NCBI GenBank assembly: GCA_035707965.1
Contig: DASSTJ010000100.1
Span: 1-30,953, forward strand
Direction of reading: 5' to 3'
Length of the DNA stretch: 30,953 nt
Source: DASSTJ01 sp035707965
Lineage (GTDB): Bacteria; Actinomycetota; Actinomycetes; Actinomycetales; Angustibacteraceae
Shown here: positions 23,990 through 30,812 of the stretch, in pieces
Numbering within the stretch: position 1 is the first letter of the stretch
Layout: each line of letters begins with the position of its first letter
The notes under the pieces: generated by a model
Seen by the model: only the letters and a program-made list of their open reading frames with translations
What the model was told of the DNA's origin: nothing
Database searches by the model: none
Translations under genes and position numbers: made by a program

Positions 23990-24388
23990 ATGGACCGCAT
24001 GATCTTCGTCAACCTGCCCGTGAAGGACCTCACCGCCTCGACGAGCTTCTACCTCGGTCTGGGGTTCACCAAGAACGACATGTTCTCTGACGACCAGTGC
24101 TCGGCGGTGGTCATCTCCGACACGATCGTCGTGATGCTGTTGACGGAGAAGCGGTTCAGCGACTTCGTCGTCGGCGACGTGCTCAACGAGAAGGGCGCCA
24201 CCGAGGTCATCAACTGCCTCTCCGCGTCGACTCGTGCGGAGGTCGACGATCTCTACGAGCGTGCCCTCGCAGCCGGCGGCTCGGAGTGGAAGGGCCTCAT
24301 GCAGGAGGGGCCGATGTACGGCAACAGCTTCGCCGACCCGGACGGTCACGTCTGGGAGGTCCTGCACATGGACCTGACGGCGGTGTGA
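23990..24388 (+). CDS. VOC (glyoxalase/bleomycin-resistance) superfamily protein
   Basis: A 132-residue two-module beta-alpha-beta-beta-beta protein: MIFVNLPVKDLTASTSFYLG at the N-terminus and GNSFADPDGHVWEVLHMD at the C-terminus, with Glu and His positions that may bind metal. It has GGAGG seven bases before the ATG. Members include dioxygenases, isomerases and drug-binding proteins; function here is unknown. It is divergent from the SnoaL-type sigma gene across 116 bases and convergent on the P450 with an 18-base gap. Confidence 0.88.
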   Translation: MDRMIFVNLPVKDLTASTSFYLGLGFTKNDMFSDDQCSAVVISDTIVVMLLTEKRFSDFVVGDVLNEKGATEVINCLSASTRAEVDDLYERALAAGGSEWKGLMQEGPMYGNSFADPDGHVWEVLHMDLTAV

Positions 24389-24406
24389 CAGCGGCCGCCC
24401 GTCGGC

Positions 24407-25591
24407 TCAGTGCAGCAGGAGGGGCACGCGGCTGTACCCACCGGACGGCGGCAGGGACCGCTCGCGGGCGCGGTCAGGGTCCGCCGTCATGGCCATCGAC
24501 CGGGCGAGCACCGCCCGGGTCAGGAGCCGCAGCTCCATGGTGGCCAGACCGCGGCCGGGGCAGACGTGGCGTCCGGTGCCGTAGACGAGGTTGTGCGCCG
24601 CGTTGCCCACCGGGTCGAACGCGTCGGGGTCGCCGAAGACCTCAGGGTCGCGGTTCGCCGCCGCCCAGCTGAGCGCGACGCGTTCCCCGGCCCGGACGTG
24701 ACGGCCGTGGACGACGGTGTCGGTCGTGGCGACACGCCGGTTGCTGGCGAACGGGTCGTCGATCCGGAGCGTCTCGTCGACGATCGCGTCGAGCTCGCGG
24801 TCGCTGACGCCGCTGCGCACGCGGTCCTGCAGGCAGGGGTGGTCGGCAAGGTAGGCGAGGACGACGCCCGCGCACAGCGCCAGGGAGTCGAGGTCGCCGC
24901 CCGTCCAGTTGCGCAGGATCGACGTGAGCTCGGCGTCGGTGAGCGGACGGCCGAGCGACTCGTCGGCGACGAGCTGCGCCGTGACGTCCGGCGCCGTGCT
25001 GGACGCCGGACCTTCGAGCGCCGCGCGCCGCGCGACCACCTGCTGGTGGACGACGCGGTCGAACCAGGCTGCGACGTCGGCGGTTCGCTCCAGCTCGCCG
25101 GACCGCGTGGCCGCGCGGTTCGCGGCGATCCACTCGAGCAGCTCGTCGGAGAGGTCGGCCGGCCAGCCGAGCCACGCGCAGGAGGCGCGGACGGCGAACC
25201 GCGCGCCGAGTGCGACCGCGTCGACACGCGTGCCGAGGCCGGGGTCGGTCCCCGCGACCGCGTCCCGGACGACCTCGTCGGCGATCCGTTCGATCACGGG
25301 ATGCAGCTCGGCGAGCCGGTCGGCCGTGAAGTAGCGGTCGATGAGCGTGCGGAAGGCGGTGTGCTCGTCGCCGTCCAGACCGTTCGGCACCTTGAGGAAC
25401 CGTGACGTGGCGTTCGAGAACGTCACGTCGTCGCGGGCTGCGGCGACGACGTCCGCGTGCCGGGAGAGCGTCCAGGTGCCGTCGCTGCCGTGCGCGACCG
25501 GGCAGCGGGGACGTCCGACGCCGTCCGAGGCCCACGGGTCCTGCTGGTCGTGACGGTCGAGCTCCCGACGTCCGGACACGTGGCTGCGCAT
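24407..25591 (-). CDS. Cytochrome P450
   Basis: From ATG 25591 (GGAG six bases upstream) the protein has 394 residues, normal for a soluble bacterial class I P450. The heme loop is VYGTGRHVCPGRGLA with thiolate Cys344; the usual Phe is Tyr337. The K-helix ExxR is ETLR (273-276). In the I helix the usual [A/G]GxDT is TGGDLDS (230-236), so the conserved proton-relay Thr is Leu. An in-frame ATG at 25612 is an alternative start. No ferredoxin or reductase gene is adjacent; electrons must come from elsewhere. It lies 57 bases downstream of the PMT gene on the same strand; a short GGTCG/CGACC stem (25632-25648) lies in the gap. Substrate unknown. Confidence 0.93.
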   Translation of the reverse strand: MRSHVSGRRELDRHDQQDPWASDGVGRPRCPVAHGSDGTWTLSRHADVVAAARDDVTFSNATSRFLKVPNGLDGDEHTAFRTLIDRYFTADRLAELHPVIERIADEVVRDAVAGTDPGLGTRVDAVALGARFAVRASCAWLGWPADLSDELLEWIAANRAATRSGELERTADVAAWFDRVVHQQVVARRAALEGPASSTAPDVTAQLVADESLGRPLTDAELTSILRNWTGGDLDSLALCAGVVLAYLADHPCLQDRVRSGVSDRELDAIVDETLRIDDPFASNRRVATTDTVVHGRHVRAGERVALSWAAANRDPEVFGDPDAFDPVGNAAHNLVYGTGRHVCPGRGLATMELRLLTRAVLARSMAMTADPDRARERSLPPSGGYSRVPLLLH

Positions 25592-25648
25592 GGTGTCTCC
25601 ATCGTCGGCCACGACGGCGACCAGGCGAAGGGGTCGAAAGGCCCGACC

Positions 25649-27301
25649 TCAGATCCAGCTGGGGAACCACATCCGGGCCGCCCACTCGGAGTAGGGGATG
25701 ACCTGAGCGGTGTAGATGGGCCAGAAGAAGAAGAACAGCCAGACGCAGCTGATGACGAAGGCGCCGGACAGCACCACGCCCGCCATGCGCCGGCGCAGCG
25801 ACTGCCCCGGCCGCCCGAGCGCCATGCCGATGACGTAGGTGACGGCGAGCACCATCCACGGCACGAACGCGATGGCGTAGAAGGAGTAGATCGTACGGCC
25901 CTCGAACGCGAACCACGGCACGTAGCCGGCGAGGACGCCGCTCAGCACCGCCCCGGCGCGCCAGTCCCGGCGCAACGCCCACATGACCACCAGGATCACG
26001 ATCGCCACGGCCGCGCCCCACCACAGCGTCGGCGTGCCGATCGAGGTGATGGCCTTCGAGCACTGCGCGACCGTGCAGCCGTCGTGGCCCTTCGTCGGCC
26101 CTTCGTAGAAGAACGACGTCGGTCGACCCTGGACGATCCACGACCACGGCTCGGTCTTGTACGGGTGCGGGCTGTGCAGCCCGACGTGGAACCGGTACAT
26201 CTCCGCGTGGTAGTGCCACAGCCCGCGCAGCGCGTCCGGCACGACGCCCCAGTGCTGGCTGGGGTGCTGTGCGCCCCACTCGCGGTCCCAGCCGCCCTTC
26301 GTCGCGAACCAGCCGGACCACGAGACGAGGTAGACGCCCAGTGCGACCGGCGCGATGCTGACGAAGGCCTTGAACCCGTCCAGCAGACCGGCGCGCACCC
26401 AGGTGCGGTTGCCGACGGCACGCCGCATGCCGACGTCCCAGAGGAACGTCATGACGCCGAACACGGCGATGAAGTACAGGCCGCTCCACTTGGTGCCCGT
26501 GCAGAGACCGAGGCACACGCCCGCAGCGATGCGCCAGGGACGCAGCCCCAGTCGCACGCCGAAGCCGCCGAGGCGGGTCGTCGCCGCGCTCGCCAGGTAC
26601 GGCGGCGCGCCAGGTGCGTGGTCGCTGTGCGCGCCGCTGGCTCGTCCCAGCGCGACAGCGAGGCGTTCGCGTGCCCGGTCCCGGTCGATGAGCAGGCATG
26701 CGAACGCGGCCAGCGCCCAGAACATGACGAAGATGTCGAGCAGTCCCGTGCGGCTGTGCACGAAGTGGTGACCGTCGAACGCGATCAGCAGCCCGGCCAC
26801 GCAGCCGAGCAACGTCGACCCGAACAGCCGGCGCGCGACCCGCGCCAGCATGAGGATCGAGAGCGTGCCGCACACCGCGGAGGCGAACCGCCAGCCGAAC
26901 GAGCTGGTCTGGCCGAAGAGCAGCTCGCCGAGGGCGATCATCCACTTGCCGACCGGCGGGTGGACGACGAAGTCGGGCGCGTTGGCCCAGACGTCGGTCG
27001 TGCCGGCCGTGAAGAGCTTGTCCGGCGTCGTGCCGAGACTGGGCGCCACCGACTTCTCGAAGCCGTAGTCGAGGAACGACGAGCCCTGCTTGACGTAGTA
27101 CGTCTCGTCGAAGACGAGCTGGTGCGGCCTGCCGAGCTGCCAGAACCGGAAGAACCCGCCGACCGCCGTGATGATGAGAGGCCCGAGCCAGCCCCACAGC
27201 ACCTCGTCCGGTCGGCGTCCGAGAAGCTGTCTGCGCAGCCGCGTCGTCTCCGTGCGTTGCCCGACCGCGGGACGCAGCTCGGAGACAGCGGTCGTCGTCA
27301 C
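25649..27301 (-). CDS. pmt: Dolichyl-phosphate-mannose-protein mannosyltransferase (PMT, GT39)
   Basis: A 550-residue polytopic membrane glycosyltransferase that transfers mannose from polyprenyl-phosphate-mannose to Ser/Thr of exported proteins. RFWQLGRPHQLVFDETYYVK near residue 55 holds the conserved acidic DE pair of the catalytic loop. VWANAPDFVVHPPVGKWMIA is the next conserved loop, and about ten further helices follow, with PMT_4TMC-like motifs in the C-terminal half. GTG at 27301 is chosen because TACGAT ends six bases upstream (leaderless promoter) and the preceding residues do not match PMT. In M. tuberculosis PMT (Rv1002c) is divergent from rsmI (Rv1003), as here except for an inserted SDR gene. 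Confidence 0.93.
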   Translation of the reverse strand: MTTTAVSELRPAVGQRTETTRLRRQLLGRRPDEVLWGWLGPLIITAVGGFFRFWQLGRPHQLVFDETYYVKQGSSFLDYGFEKSVAPSLGTTPDKLFTAGTTDVWANAPDFVVHPPVGKWMIALGELLFGQTSSFGWRFASAVCGTLSILMLARVARRLFGSTLLGCVAGLLIAFDGHHFVHSRTGLLDIFVMFWALAAFACLLIDRDRARERLAVALGRASGAHSDHAPGAPPYLASAATTRLGGFGVRLGLRPWRIAAGVCLGLCTGTKWSGLYFIAVFGVMTFLWDVGMRRAVGNRTWVRAGLLDGFKAFVSIAPVALGVYLVSWSGWFATKGGWDREWGAQHPSQHWGVVPDALRGLWHYHAEMYRFHVGLHSPHPYKTEPWSWIVQGRPTSFFYEGPTKGHDGCTVAQCSKAITSIGTPTLWWGAAVAIVILVVMWALRRDWRAGAVLSGVLAGYVPWFAFEGRTIYSFYAIAFVPWMVLAVTYVIGMALGRPGQSLRRRMAGVVLSGAFVISCVWLFFFFWPIYTAQVIPYSEWAARMWFPSWI

Positions 27302-27307
27302 CGCGTC

Positions 27308-27313
27308 ATCGTA
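27308..27313 (-). promoter_or_regulatory. Leaderless-type -10 element TACGAT of PMT
   Basis: Read on the minus strand, TACGAT ends six bases before the GTG start at 27301. No Shine-Dalgarno is visible, which supports a leaderless mRNA and this start. Confidence 0.6.
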
Positions 27314-27350
27314 GGGCGGGGGAGTCCAGGTCGGGCCCGCACGCGCCACG

Positions 27351-27415
27351 GTGTGGCGATGGGTGCGGTGGGCAGGTCGTGATCGCAGCCGCCCCGACGG
27401 CACCCATCCCCGCAC
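27351..27415. repeat. 65-bp palindromic element, copy B
   Basis: Arms GTGTGGCGATGGGTG (27351-27365) and CACCCATCCCCGCAC (27401-27415) pair at 13 of 15 positions around a 35-base interior. The core GGTCGTGATCGCAGCCGC (27375-27392) is identical to copy A (1057-1121) and in the same orientation. Unlike copy A it lies between two divergent genes, between their putative promoters, so a simple terminator role cannot explain both copies. Confidence 0.8.
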
Positions 27416-27440
27416 GCGCGTCAAGATCGCCCCCTCGCCC

Positions 27441-27446
27441 TAGGGT
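27441..27446 (+). promoter_or_regulatory. Leaderless-type -10 element TAGGGT of the SDR gene
   Basis: TAGGGT ends seven bases before the ATG at 27454, in the usual leaderless arrangement. Confidence 0.5.
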
Positions 27447-27453
27447 GGGGCGC

Positions 27454-28236
27454 ATGGATCTCGGACTGCGCGGGGCTCGTGCCGTCGTGACCGGGGCGAG
27501 CCGCGGGCTGGGGCTGGCCATCGCGGACGCGCTCGCGGCCGAGGGCTCGGACGTCGGTCTGCTGGCACGCGGCGAGGAGGCCCTGGCCGCCGCAGCCGAG
27601 CAGGTAGGCCGGCACGGGACCCGCGTCGTCACGCGCTCGGTCGACGTCACGGACCACCCCGCGCTGGCGACCGCGGTCGACTCGGTCGCCAAGGAGCTGG
27701 GTGGCCTCGACAAGGTCGTGGCGAACGCCGGCGGCACGGTGGGTGGCAACCTGCTCGACAGCTCGGTCGACGACTTCACCGACACGTTCACGCTCAATGC
27801 CGGCCACGCGGCCAACCTGGTCAAGGTGGCGTACCCCCACCTGCTGCGCTCCCCCTCGGCTGCCGTCGTGATGATCGCGAGTATCACGGGTTCGCGGGTG
27901 GCGCCGCGCACGACGTACGCCGTGGCCAAGGCGGCAGAGATCCAGCTCGCTCGCGTGCTGGCCGACGAGCTTGCCGCCGACGAGATCCGCGTCAACGCGG
28001 TCAGCCCTGGCAGCATCCTGTTCCCCGGCGGCGGGTGGGACGACATGCGCCGCAACGACCCGGAGACGTTCGAGCGCTTCGAGCGGGGCGAGTTCCCCTG
28101 GCGGCGGCTGGGCCGACCCGAGGAGGTCGGTGACGTCGTGGCGTTCTTGCTGTCCGACCGCGCGTCCTGGGTGACCGGCGCCGACGTCGTGGTGGACGGC
28201 GGCCAGCACCGCGCCAGCGCCCGCCGCTTCCGGTGA
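27454..28236 (+). CDS. Short-chain dehydrogenase/reductase (SDR)
   Basis: A 260-residue classical SDR, an NAD(P)H-dependent oxidoreductase. The cofactor loop is TGASRGLG (13-20), then VDVTD, NAGG, and the catalytic Ser143 with Tyr155-x3-Lys159 (YAVAK). NAVSPGSILFPGGGWDD and GRPEEVGDVVAFLLSDRASW are typical of the family's C-terminal part. Arg after the first Ser of the glycine loop suggests NADP preference (inference). It sits between PMT and rsmI, which are directly divergent in M. tuberculosis, so it appears to be an insertion; copy B of the 65-bp element is directly upstream. Substrate unknown. Confidence 0.92.
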   Translation: MDLGLRGARAVVTGASRGLGLAIADALAAEGSDVGLLARGEEALAAAAEQVGRHGTRVVTRSVDVTDHPALATAVDSVAKELGGLDKVVANAGGTVGGNLLDSSVDDFTDTFTLNAGHAANLVKVAYPHLLRSPSAAVVMIASITGSRVAPRTTYAVAKAAEIQLARVLADELAADEIRVNAVSPGSILFPGGGWDDMRRNDPETFERFERGEFPWRRLGRPEEVGDVVAFLLSDRASWVTGADVVVDGGQHRASARRFR

Positions 28237-28296
28237 CTGGGTCACGTGCGCACCGCCGGCCTCCCCAACGCCGACCCGTTGCCACCGTGCACCTCG

Positions 28297-28302
28297 TAGC
28301 CT
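28297..28302 (+). promoter_or_regulatory. Candidate -10 element TAGCCT for rsmI
   Basis: TAGCCT precedes a predicted start site near 28309, about 60 bases before rsmI. A long palindrome (28305-28334) begins two bases later. The -35 region is unclear. Confidence 0.35.
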
Positions 28303-28304
28303 GC

Positions 28305-28334
28305 GTGCACGCCTCAAGCGCTTCACGCGTGCAC
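28305..28334. repeat. 30-bp near-palindrome in the rsmI leader
   Basis: GTGCACGC (28305-28312), AAGCGCTT (28316-28323) and GCGTGCAC (28327-28334) make a symmetric structure matching at 26 of 30 positions. It covers the likely transcription start and could be an operator or a leader hairpin. Confidence 0.7.
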
Positions 28335-28369
28335 CAAGGCGACGGAGTGCCTGATCCGGACGCTGTGGG

Positions 28370-29224
28370 GTGCTGGCAGTGAGCGAGGAGCAGCGGGGAG
28401 TGCTGGTGCTGGCCGGCACGCCGATCGGTGACGTCGCCGACGCCTCGCCCCGGCTGGCGCGAGTGCTCGCTGCAGCGGACGTCGTCGCCGCCGAGGACAC
28501 GCGCAGGCTCGCTCGGCTCACGTCGTCCCTCGGCGTCCAGGTGGCCGGTCGGGTCGTCAGCTACCACGAGCACAACGAGCAGCGTCGGACGCCGGAGCTG
28601 CTGGAGTCGTTGCGGTCCGGCGCGACGGTGGTGGTGGTCACCGACGCCGGCATGCCGTCGGTCTCCGACCCGGGGTACCGGCTGGTCGCCGCCGCGGTGG
28701 ACGCCGGGCTGCGGGTGACCGCGGTGCCTGGACCGAGCGCGGTGCTGACGGCGCTCGCGGTGTCGGGGCTCCCCGTCGACCGCTTCTGCTTCGAGGGGTT
28801 CCCGCCGCGCAAGGCAGGGGAGCGGTCGCGAGTGCTGGCCGAGCTCGCCGACGAGCGCCGCACGATGGTGTTCTTCGAGGCCCCGCACCGGCTGGCCGTG
28901 ACGCTGCGGGCCATGGCTGACGCCTTCGGGCCGGACCGGCGCGCCGCCGTCTGCCGCGAGCTCACGAAGACGTACGAGGAGGTCAGGCGCGGCCCGCTCG
29001 CCGAGCTGGCCGCATGGGCGCAGGGCGAGGTGCGCGGCGAGATCTGCGTCGTCGTCGAGGGCCGGACACAGCGCGCGGCGCCGGACGAGCAGCAGCTCGT
29101 CGCCGAGGTGCAGGCGCTCGTCGAGCAGGGCCACCGCCTCAAGGAGGCAGCCGGCGACGTCGCCGCCCGTCACGGCGTCAGCAAGCGAGACCTCTACAAC
29201 GCCGCCCTCGCCGTCCGGCCCTGA
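28370..29224 (+). CDS. rsmI: 16S rRNA (cytidine1402-2'-O)-methyltransferase
   Basis: RsmI methylates the ribose of C1402 in 16S rRNA using SAM, tuning the ribosomal P site. The 284-residue protein has the family landmarks LVLAGTPIGDVADASPRLA, VVAAEDTRRLARL, SYHEHNE, DAGMPSVSDPGYRLV, VPGPSAVLTALAVSGLP and FEGFPPRK, plus a C-terminal helix-turn segment (AARHGVSKRDLYNAAL). The start may be GTG 28370 or GTG 28379 (three codons later, preceded by GGGGTG); the longer form is given. rsmI next to PMT and metG is an old actinobacterial arrangement. Confidence 0.94.
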   Translation: MLAVSEEQRGVLVLAGTPIGDVADASPRLARVLAAADVVAAEDTRRLARLTSSLGVQVAGRVVSYHEHNEQRRTPELLESLRSGATVVVVTDAGMPSVSDPGYRLVAAAVDAGLRVTAVPGPSAVLTALAVSGLPVDRFCFEGFPPRKAGERSRVLAELADERRTMVFFEAPHRLAVTLRAMADAFGPDRRAAVCRELTKTYEEVRRGPLAELAAWAQGEVRGEICVVVEGRTQRAAPDEQQLVAEVQALVEQGHRLKEAAGDVAARHGVSKRDLYNAALAVRP

Positions 29225-29227
29225 GCT

Positions 29228-29253
29228 TCGAGTCGGCTGCGCAGGCGACTCGA
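29228..29253 (+). terminator. Hairpin after rsmI
   Basis: TCGAGTCG (29228-29235) and CGACTCGA (29246-29253) form a perfect 8-bp stem with a ten-base loop, four bases after the rsmI stop. No strong T-tract. Confidence 0.5.
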
Positions 29254-29294
29254 CACTCTCCACGAGGCGACGCAAGTCCTTGTGCCGCAAAGCA

Positions 29295-29325
29295 TTGACG
29301 CGCCCCAGGTGTTGATCACTACACT
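29295..29325 (+). promoter_or_regulatory. Candidate promoter of the secreted-protein gene
   Basis: TTGACG (29295-29300) and TACACT (29320-29325) resemble -35 and -10 boxes with a 19-base spacer, slightly long. The region is more AT-rich than its surroundings, and a leader of about 40 bases with AGGGGA precedes the ATG. Confidence 0.45.
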
Positions 29326-29368
29326 CCGACTCGGCGTCAAGGGGGCGCCACCAAGTCAGGGGAACACC

Positions 29369-30595
29369 ATGAAAAGAAGAGTCAGTGGGTCGCGCCTTGC
29401 CGCGACCCTGGTCGGCGTGACCGCACTCATCACGGGTGTGGTGGCAGCAGCGCCGGCCGCCCAGGCAGCGGGAGCGATCGACCCGTCACAGTTCGTGCTG
29501 ACGCGGGTCTCGACGTCCTCCGCGGTGTCGAAGCTGGATGCGCTCTTGCCCAACGCGACGGTCGAGCAGGTGCTGGCTGACTCACCCAGCGCCGCGGTCC
29601 CGATGTCCTCACCGCCCACCCCGATCACCGGCTTCAGCACCGGCTTCCGATGGGCAGGTACGGACAACACCACGCGGGACTGGTACCCGCAGGGGGTGAC
29701 GACGAGCTCGGACGCCTACACCGACGGCCTGTATGCCGGTCGCAAGCTCATGATCGTGGCGTGGCACGCGGAGGACGGGAACGACGCGAACCTGGACCAG
29801 AACGTCCGCATCAGCTTGGTCGACCGCACGGATGCGGCGCACCCGGTCTACCGCCACATCCTGCTCGTCGTGCCCTACATGTCCGGGACGACGCCGAACT
29901 TCCGTCGTGTGGTCGGCGTGCACGCCGGCGGCATCAGCTGGTACGGCGACTACCTCTACGTGACCTCGTCCGCATCGACGGCGCCGGACGGGGGAGGCGG
30001 CCTGAGGGTGTTCGACCTCCGGCACATCTGGCACCTGAGCACGGCCAAGACCACCGTCGGGCTGGATGCAGACGGCAGCTACTACGCCGGCTCGTACGAG
30101 TACGCCGTGCCGCAGGTACTGGCGTACACCGCACCGAGCAGCCAGGCCGGCATGTTCGACTCCATCGGCTTCGACCGATCGACCTCGCCGGACAGCATCG
30201 TCGTCAGCGAGACCAGGAGCTTCGACACCACGGCGGGCGCGCACGTCGTTCGCTGGCCGATCGACTACACCAACCGTGAGCTCGTCAGCCGCGCTGGCAA
30301 GGCGACGGCGACGCAGGCCCGTCTGTCGACGGTTCGCTACCTGCAAGGGGCCGTGAGCTACAACGGCACGTGGTACCTGACTGCCGCGACGATCGCGAAC
30401 GCCGATCACTACGGCAGCGACATGTACTCGTGGCGGCCCGACGAGTACACGCACCGGTACACCAACACGCTGATCCATGGCACGAACGACCTGTCCTACG
30501 ATCCGCTGACCGACCTGATCTGGACGGAGGCGGAGACGCCGACCAACGGAACCGACCGGTTCGTCTACTCCGTGCGGCGGACCGCCTTCCCGTGA
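29369..30595 (+). CDS. Secreted protein of unknown function
   Basis: A 408-residue protein I cannot assign to a characterised family. The N-terminus is a Sec signal: MKRRVSGSRLAATLVGVTAL, a hydrophobic core and an APAAQA-AG cleavage site near residue 34. The mature part is rich in Tyr, Trp, Ser and Thr, has no cysteine, and repeats short beta-strand-like segments (GVHAGGISWYGDYLYVTSSA, VFDLRHIWHL, YLQGAVSYNGTWYLTAA), suggesting a beta-rich, possibly propeller-like fold. There is no sortase signal or membrane anchor, so it is probably released. The start is fixed by AGGGGA six bases before ATG. The first codons AAA AGA AGA are rare in this genome and may ease initiation. It is a single gene between rsmI and metG. 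Confidence 0.85.
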   Translation: MKRRVSGSRLAATLVGVTALITGVVAAAPAAQAAGAIDPSQFVLTRVSTSSAVSKLDALLPNATVEQVLADSPSAAVPMSSPPTPITGFSTGFRWAGTDNTTRDWYPQGVTTSSDAYTDGLYAGRKLMIVAWHAEDGNDANLDQNVRISLVDRTDAAHPVYRHILLVVPYMSGTTPNFRRVVGVHAGGISWYGDYLYVTSSASTAPDGGGGLRVFDLRHIWHLSTAKTTVGLDADGSYYAGSYEYAVPQVLAYTAPSSQAGMFDSIGFDRSTSPDSIVVSETRSFDTTAGAHVVRWPIDYTNRELVSRAGKATATQARLSTVRYLQGAVSYNGTWYLTAATIANADHYGSDMYSWRPDEYTHRYTNTLIHGTNDLSYDPLTDLIWTEAETPTNGTDRFVYSVRRTAFP

Positions 30596-30616
30596 TCGAC
30601 GGGACGACCTGAACCC

Positions 30617-30683
30617 GACGCCGTCTGGCAGGAGCAGTCGGTCCGGCGGCGTCGTCCTGACGTGCCGGGCGGGCTGCTCCTGC
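30617..30683. repeat. Two interleaved inverted repeats between the secreted-protein gene and metG
   Basis: GACGCCG (30617-30623) pairs with CGGCGTC (30647-30653), and GCAGGAGCAG (30628-30637) pairs with CTGCTCCTGC (30674-30683). The two stems cross, so they are either alternatives or a pseudoknot. The first may be the terminator of the upstream gene. Confidence 0.6.
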
Positions 30684-30799
30684 TGCGCGGGCGACGAGTC
30701 TCGGCGGGCAGCGTCAACCAGCGTGCGAGAGCCGCCAGAGGGATCCGGCGTTCCGTGCGGTCCGGATGGACGGCGAGAAGCCGACTGGCACGCGCTCAC

Positions 30800-30805
30800 T
30801 AGGCT
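30800..30805 (+). promoter_or_regulatory. Leaderless-type -10 element TAGGCT of metG
   Basis: TAGGCT ends seven bases before the metG ATG; no Shine-Dalgarno is visible. This favours a leaderless metG transcript starting at the ATG. Confidence 0.55.
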
Positions 30806-30812
30806 GACCCCC

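Noticed and set aside
13399..25648. tRNA-Ala as the attachment site of an integrative element
   Set aside because: The 3' end of the tRNA (TTCGAGTCCCCTCAGCTCC) is not repeated anywhere downstream in the window, and no integrase or excisionase gene is present.
24642..27197. An 851-codon minus-strand open frame across the P450 and PMT genes
   Set aside because: It crosses two well-supported genes in another frame and has low-complexity Arg-rich content; no domain recognisable.
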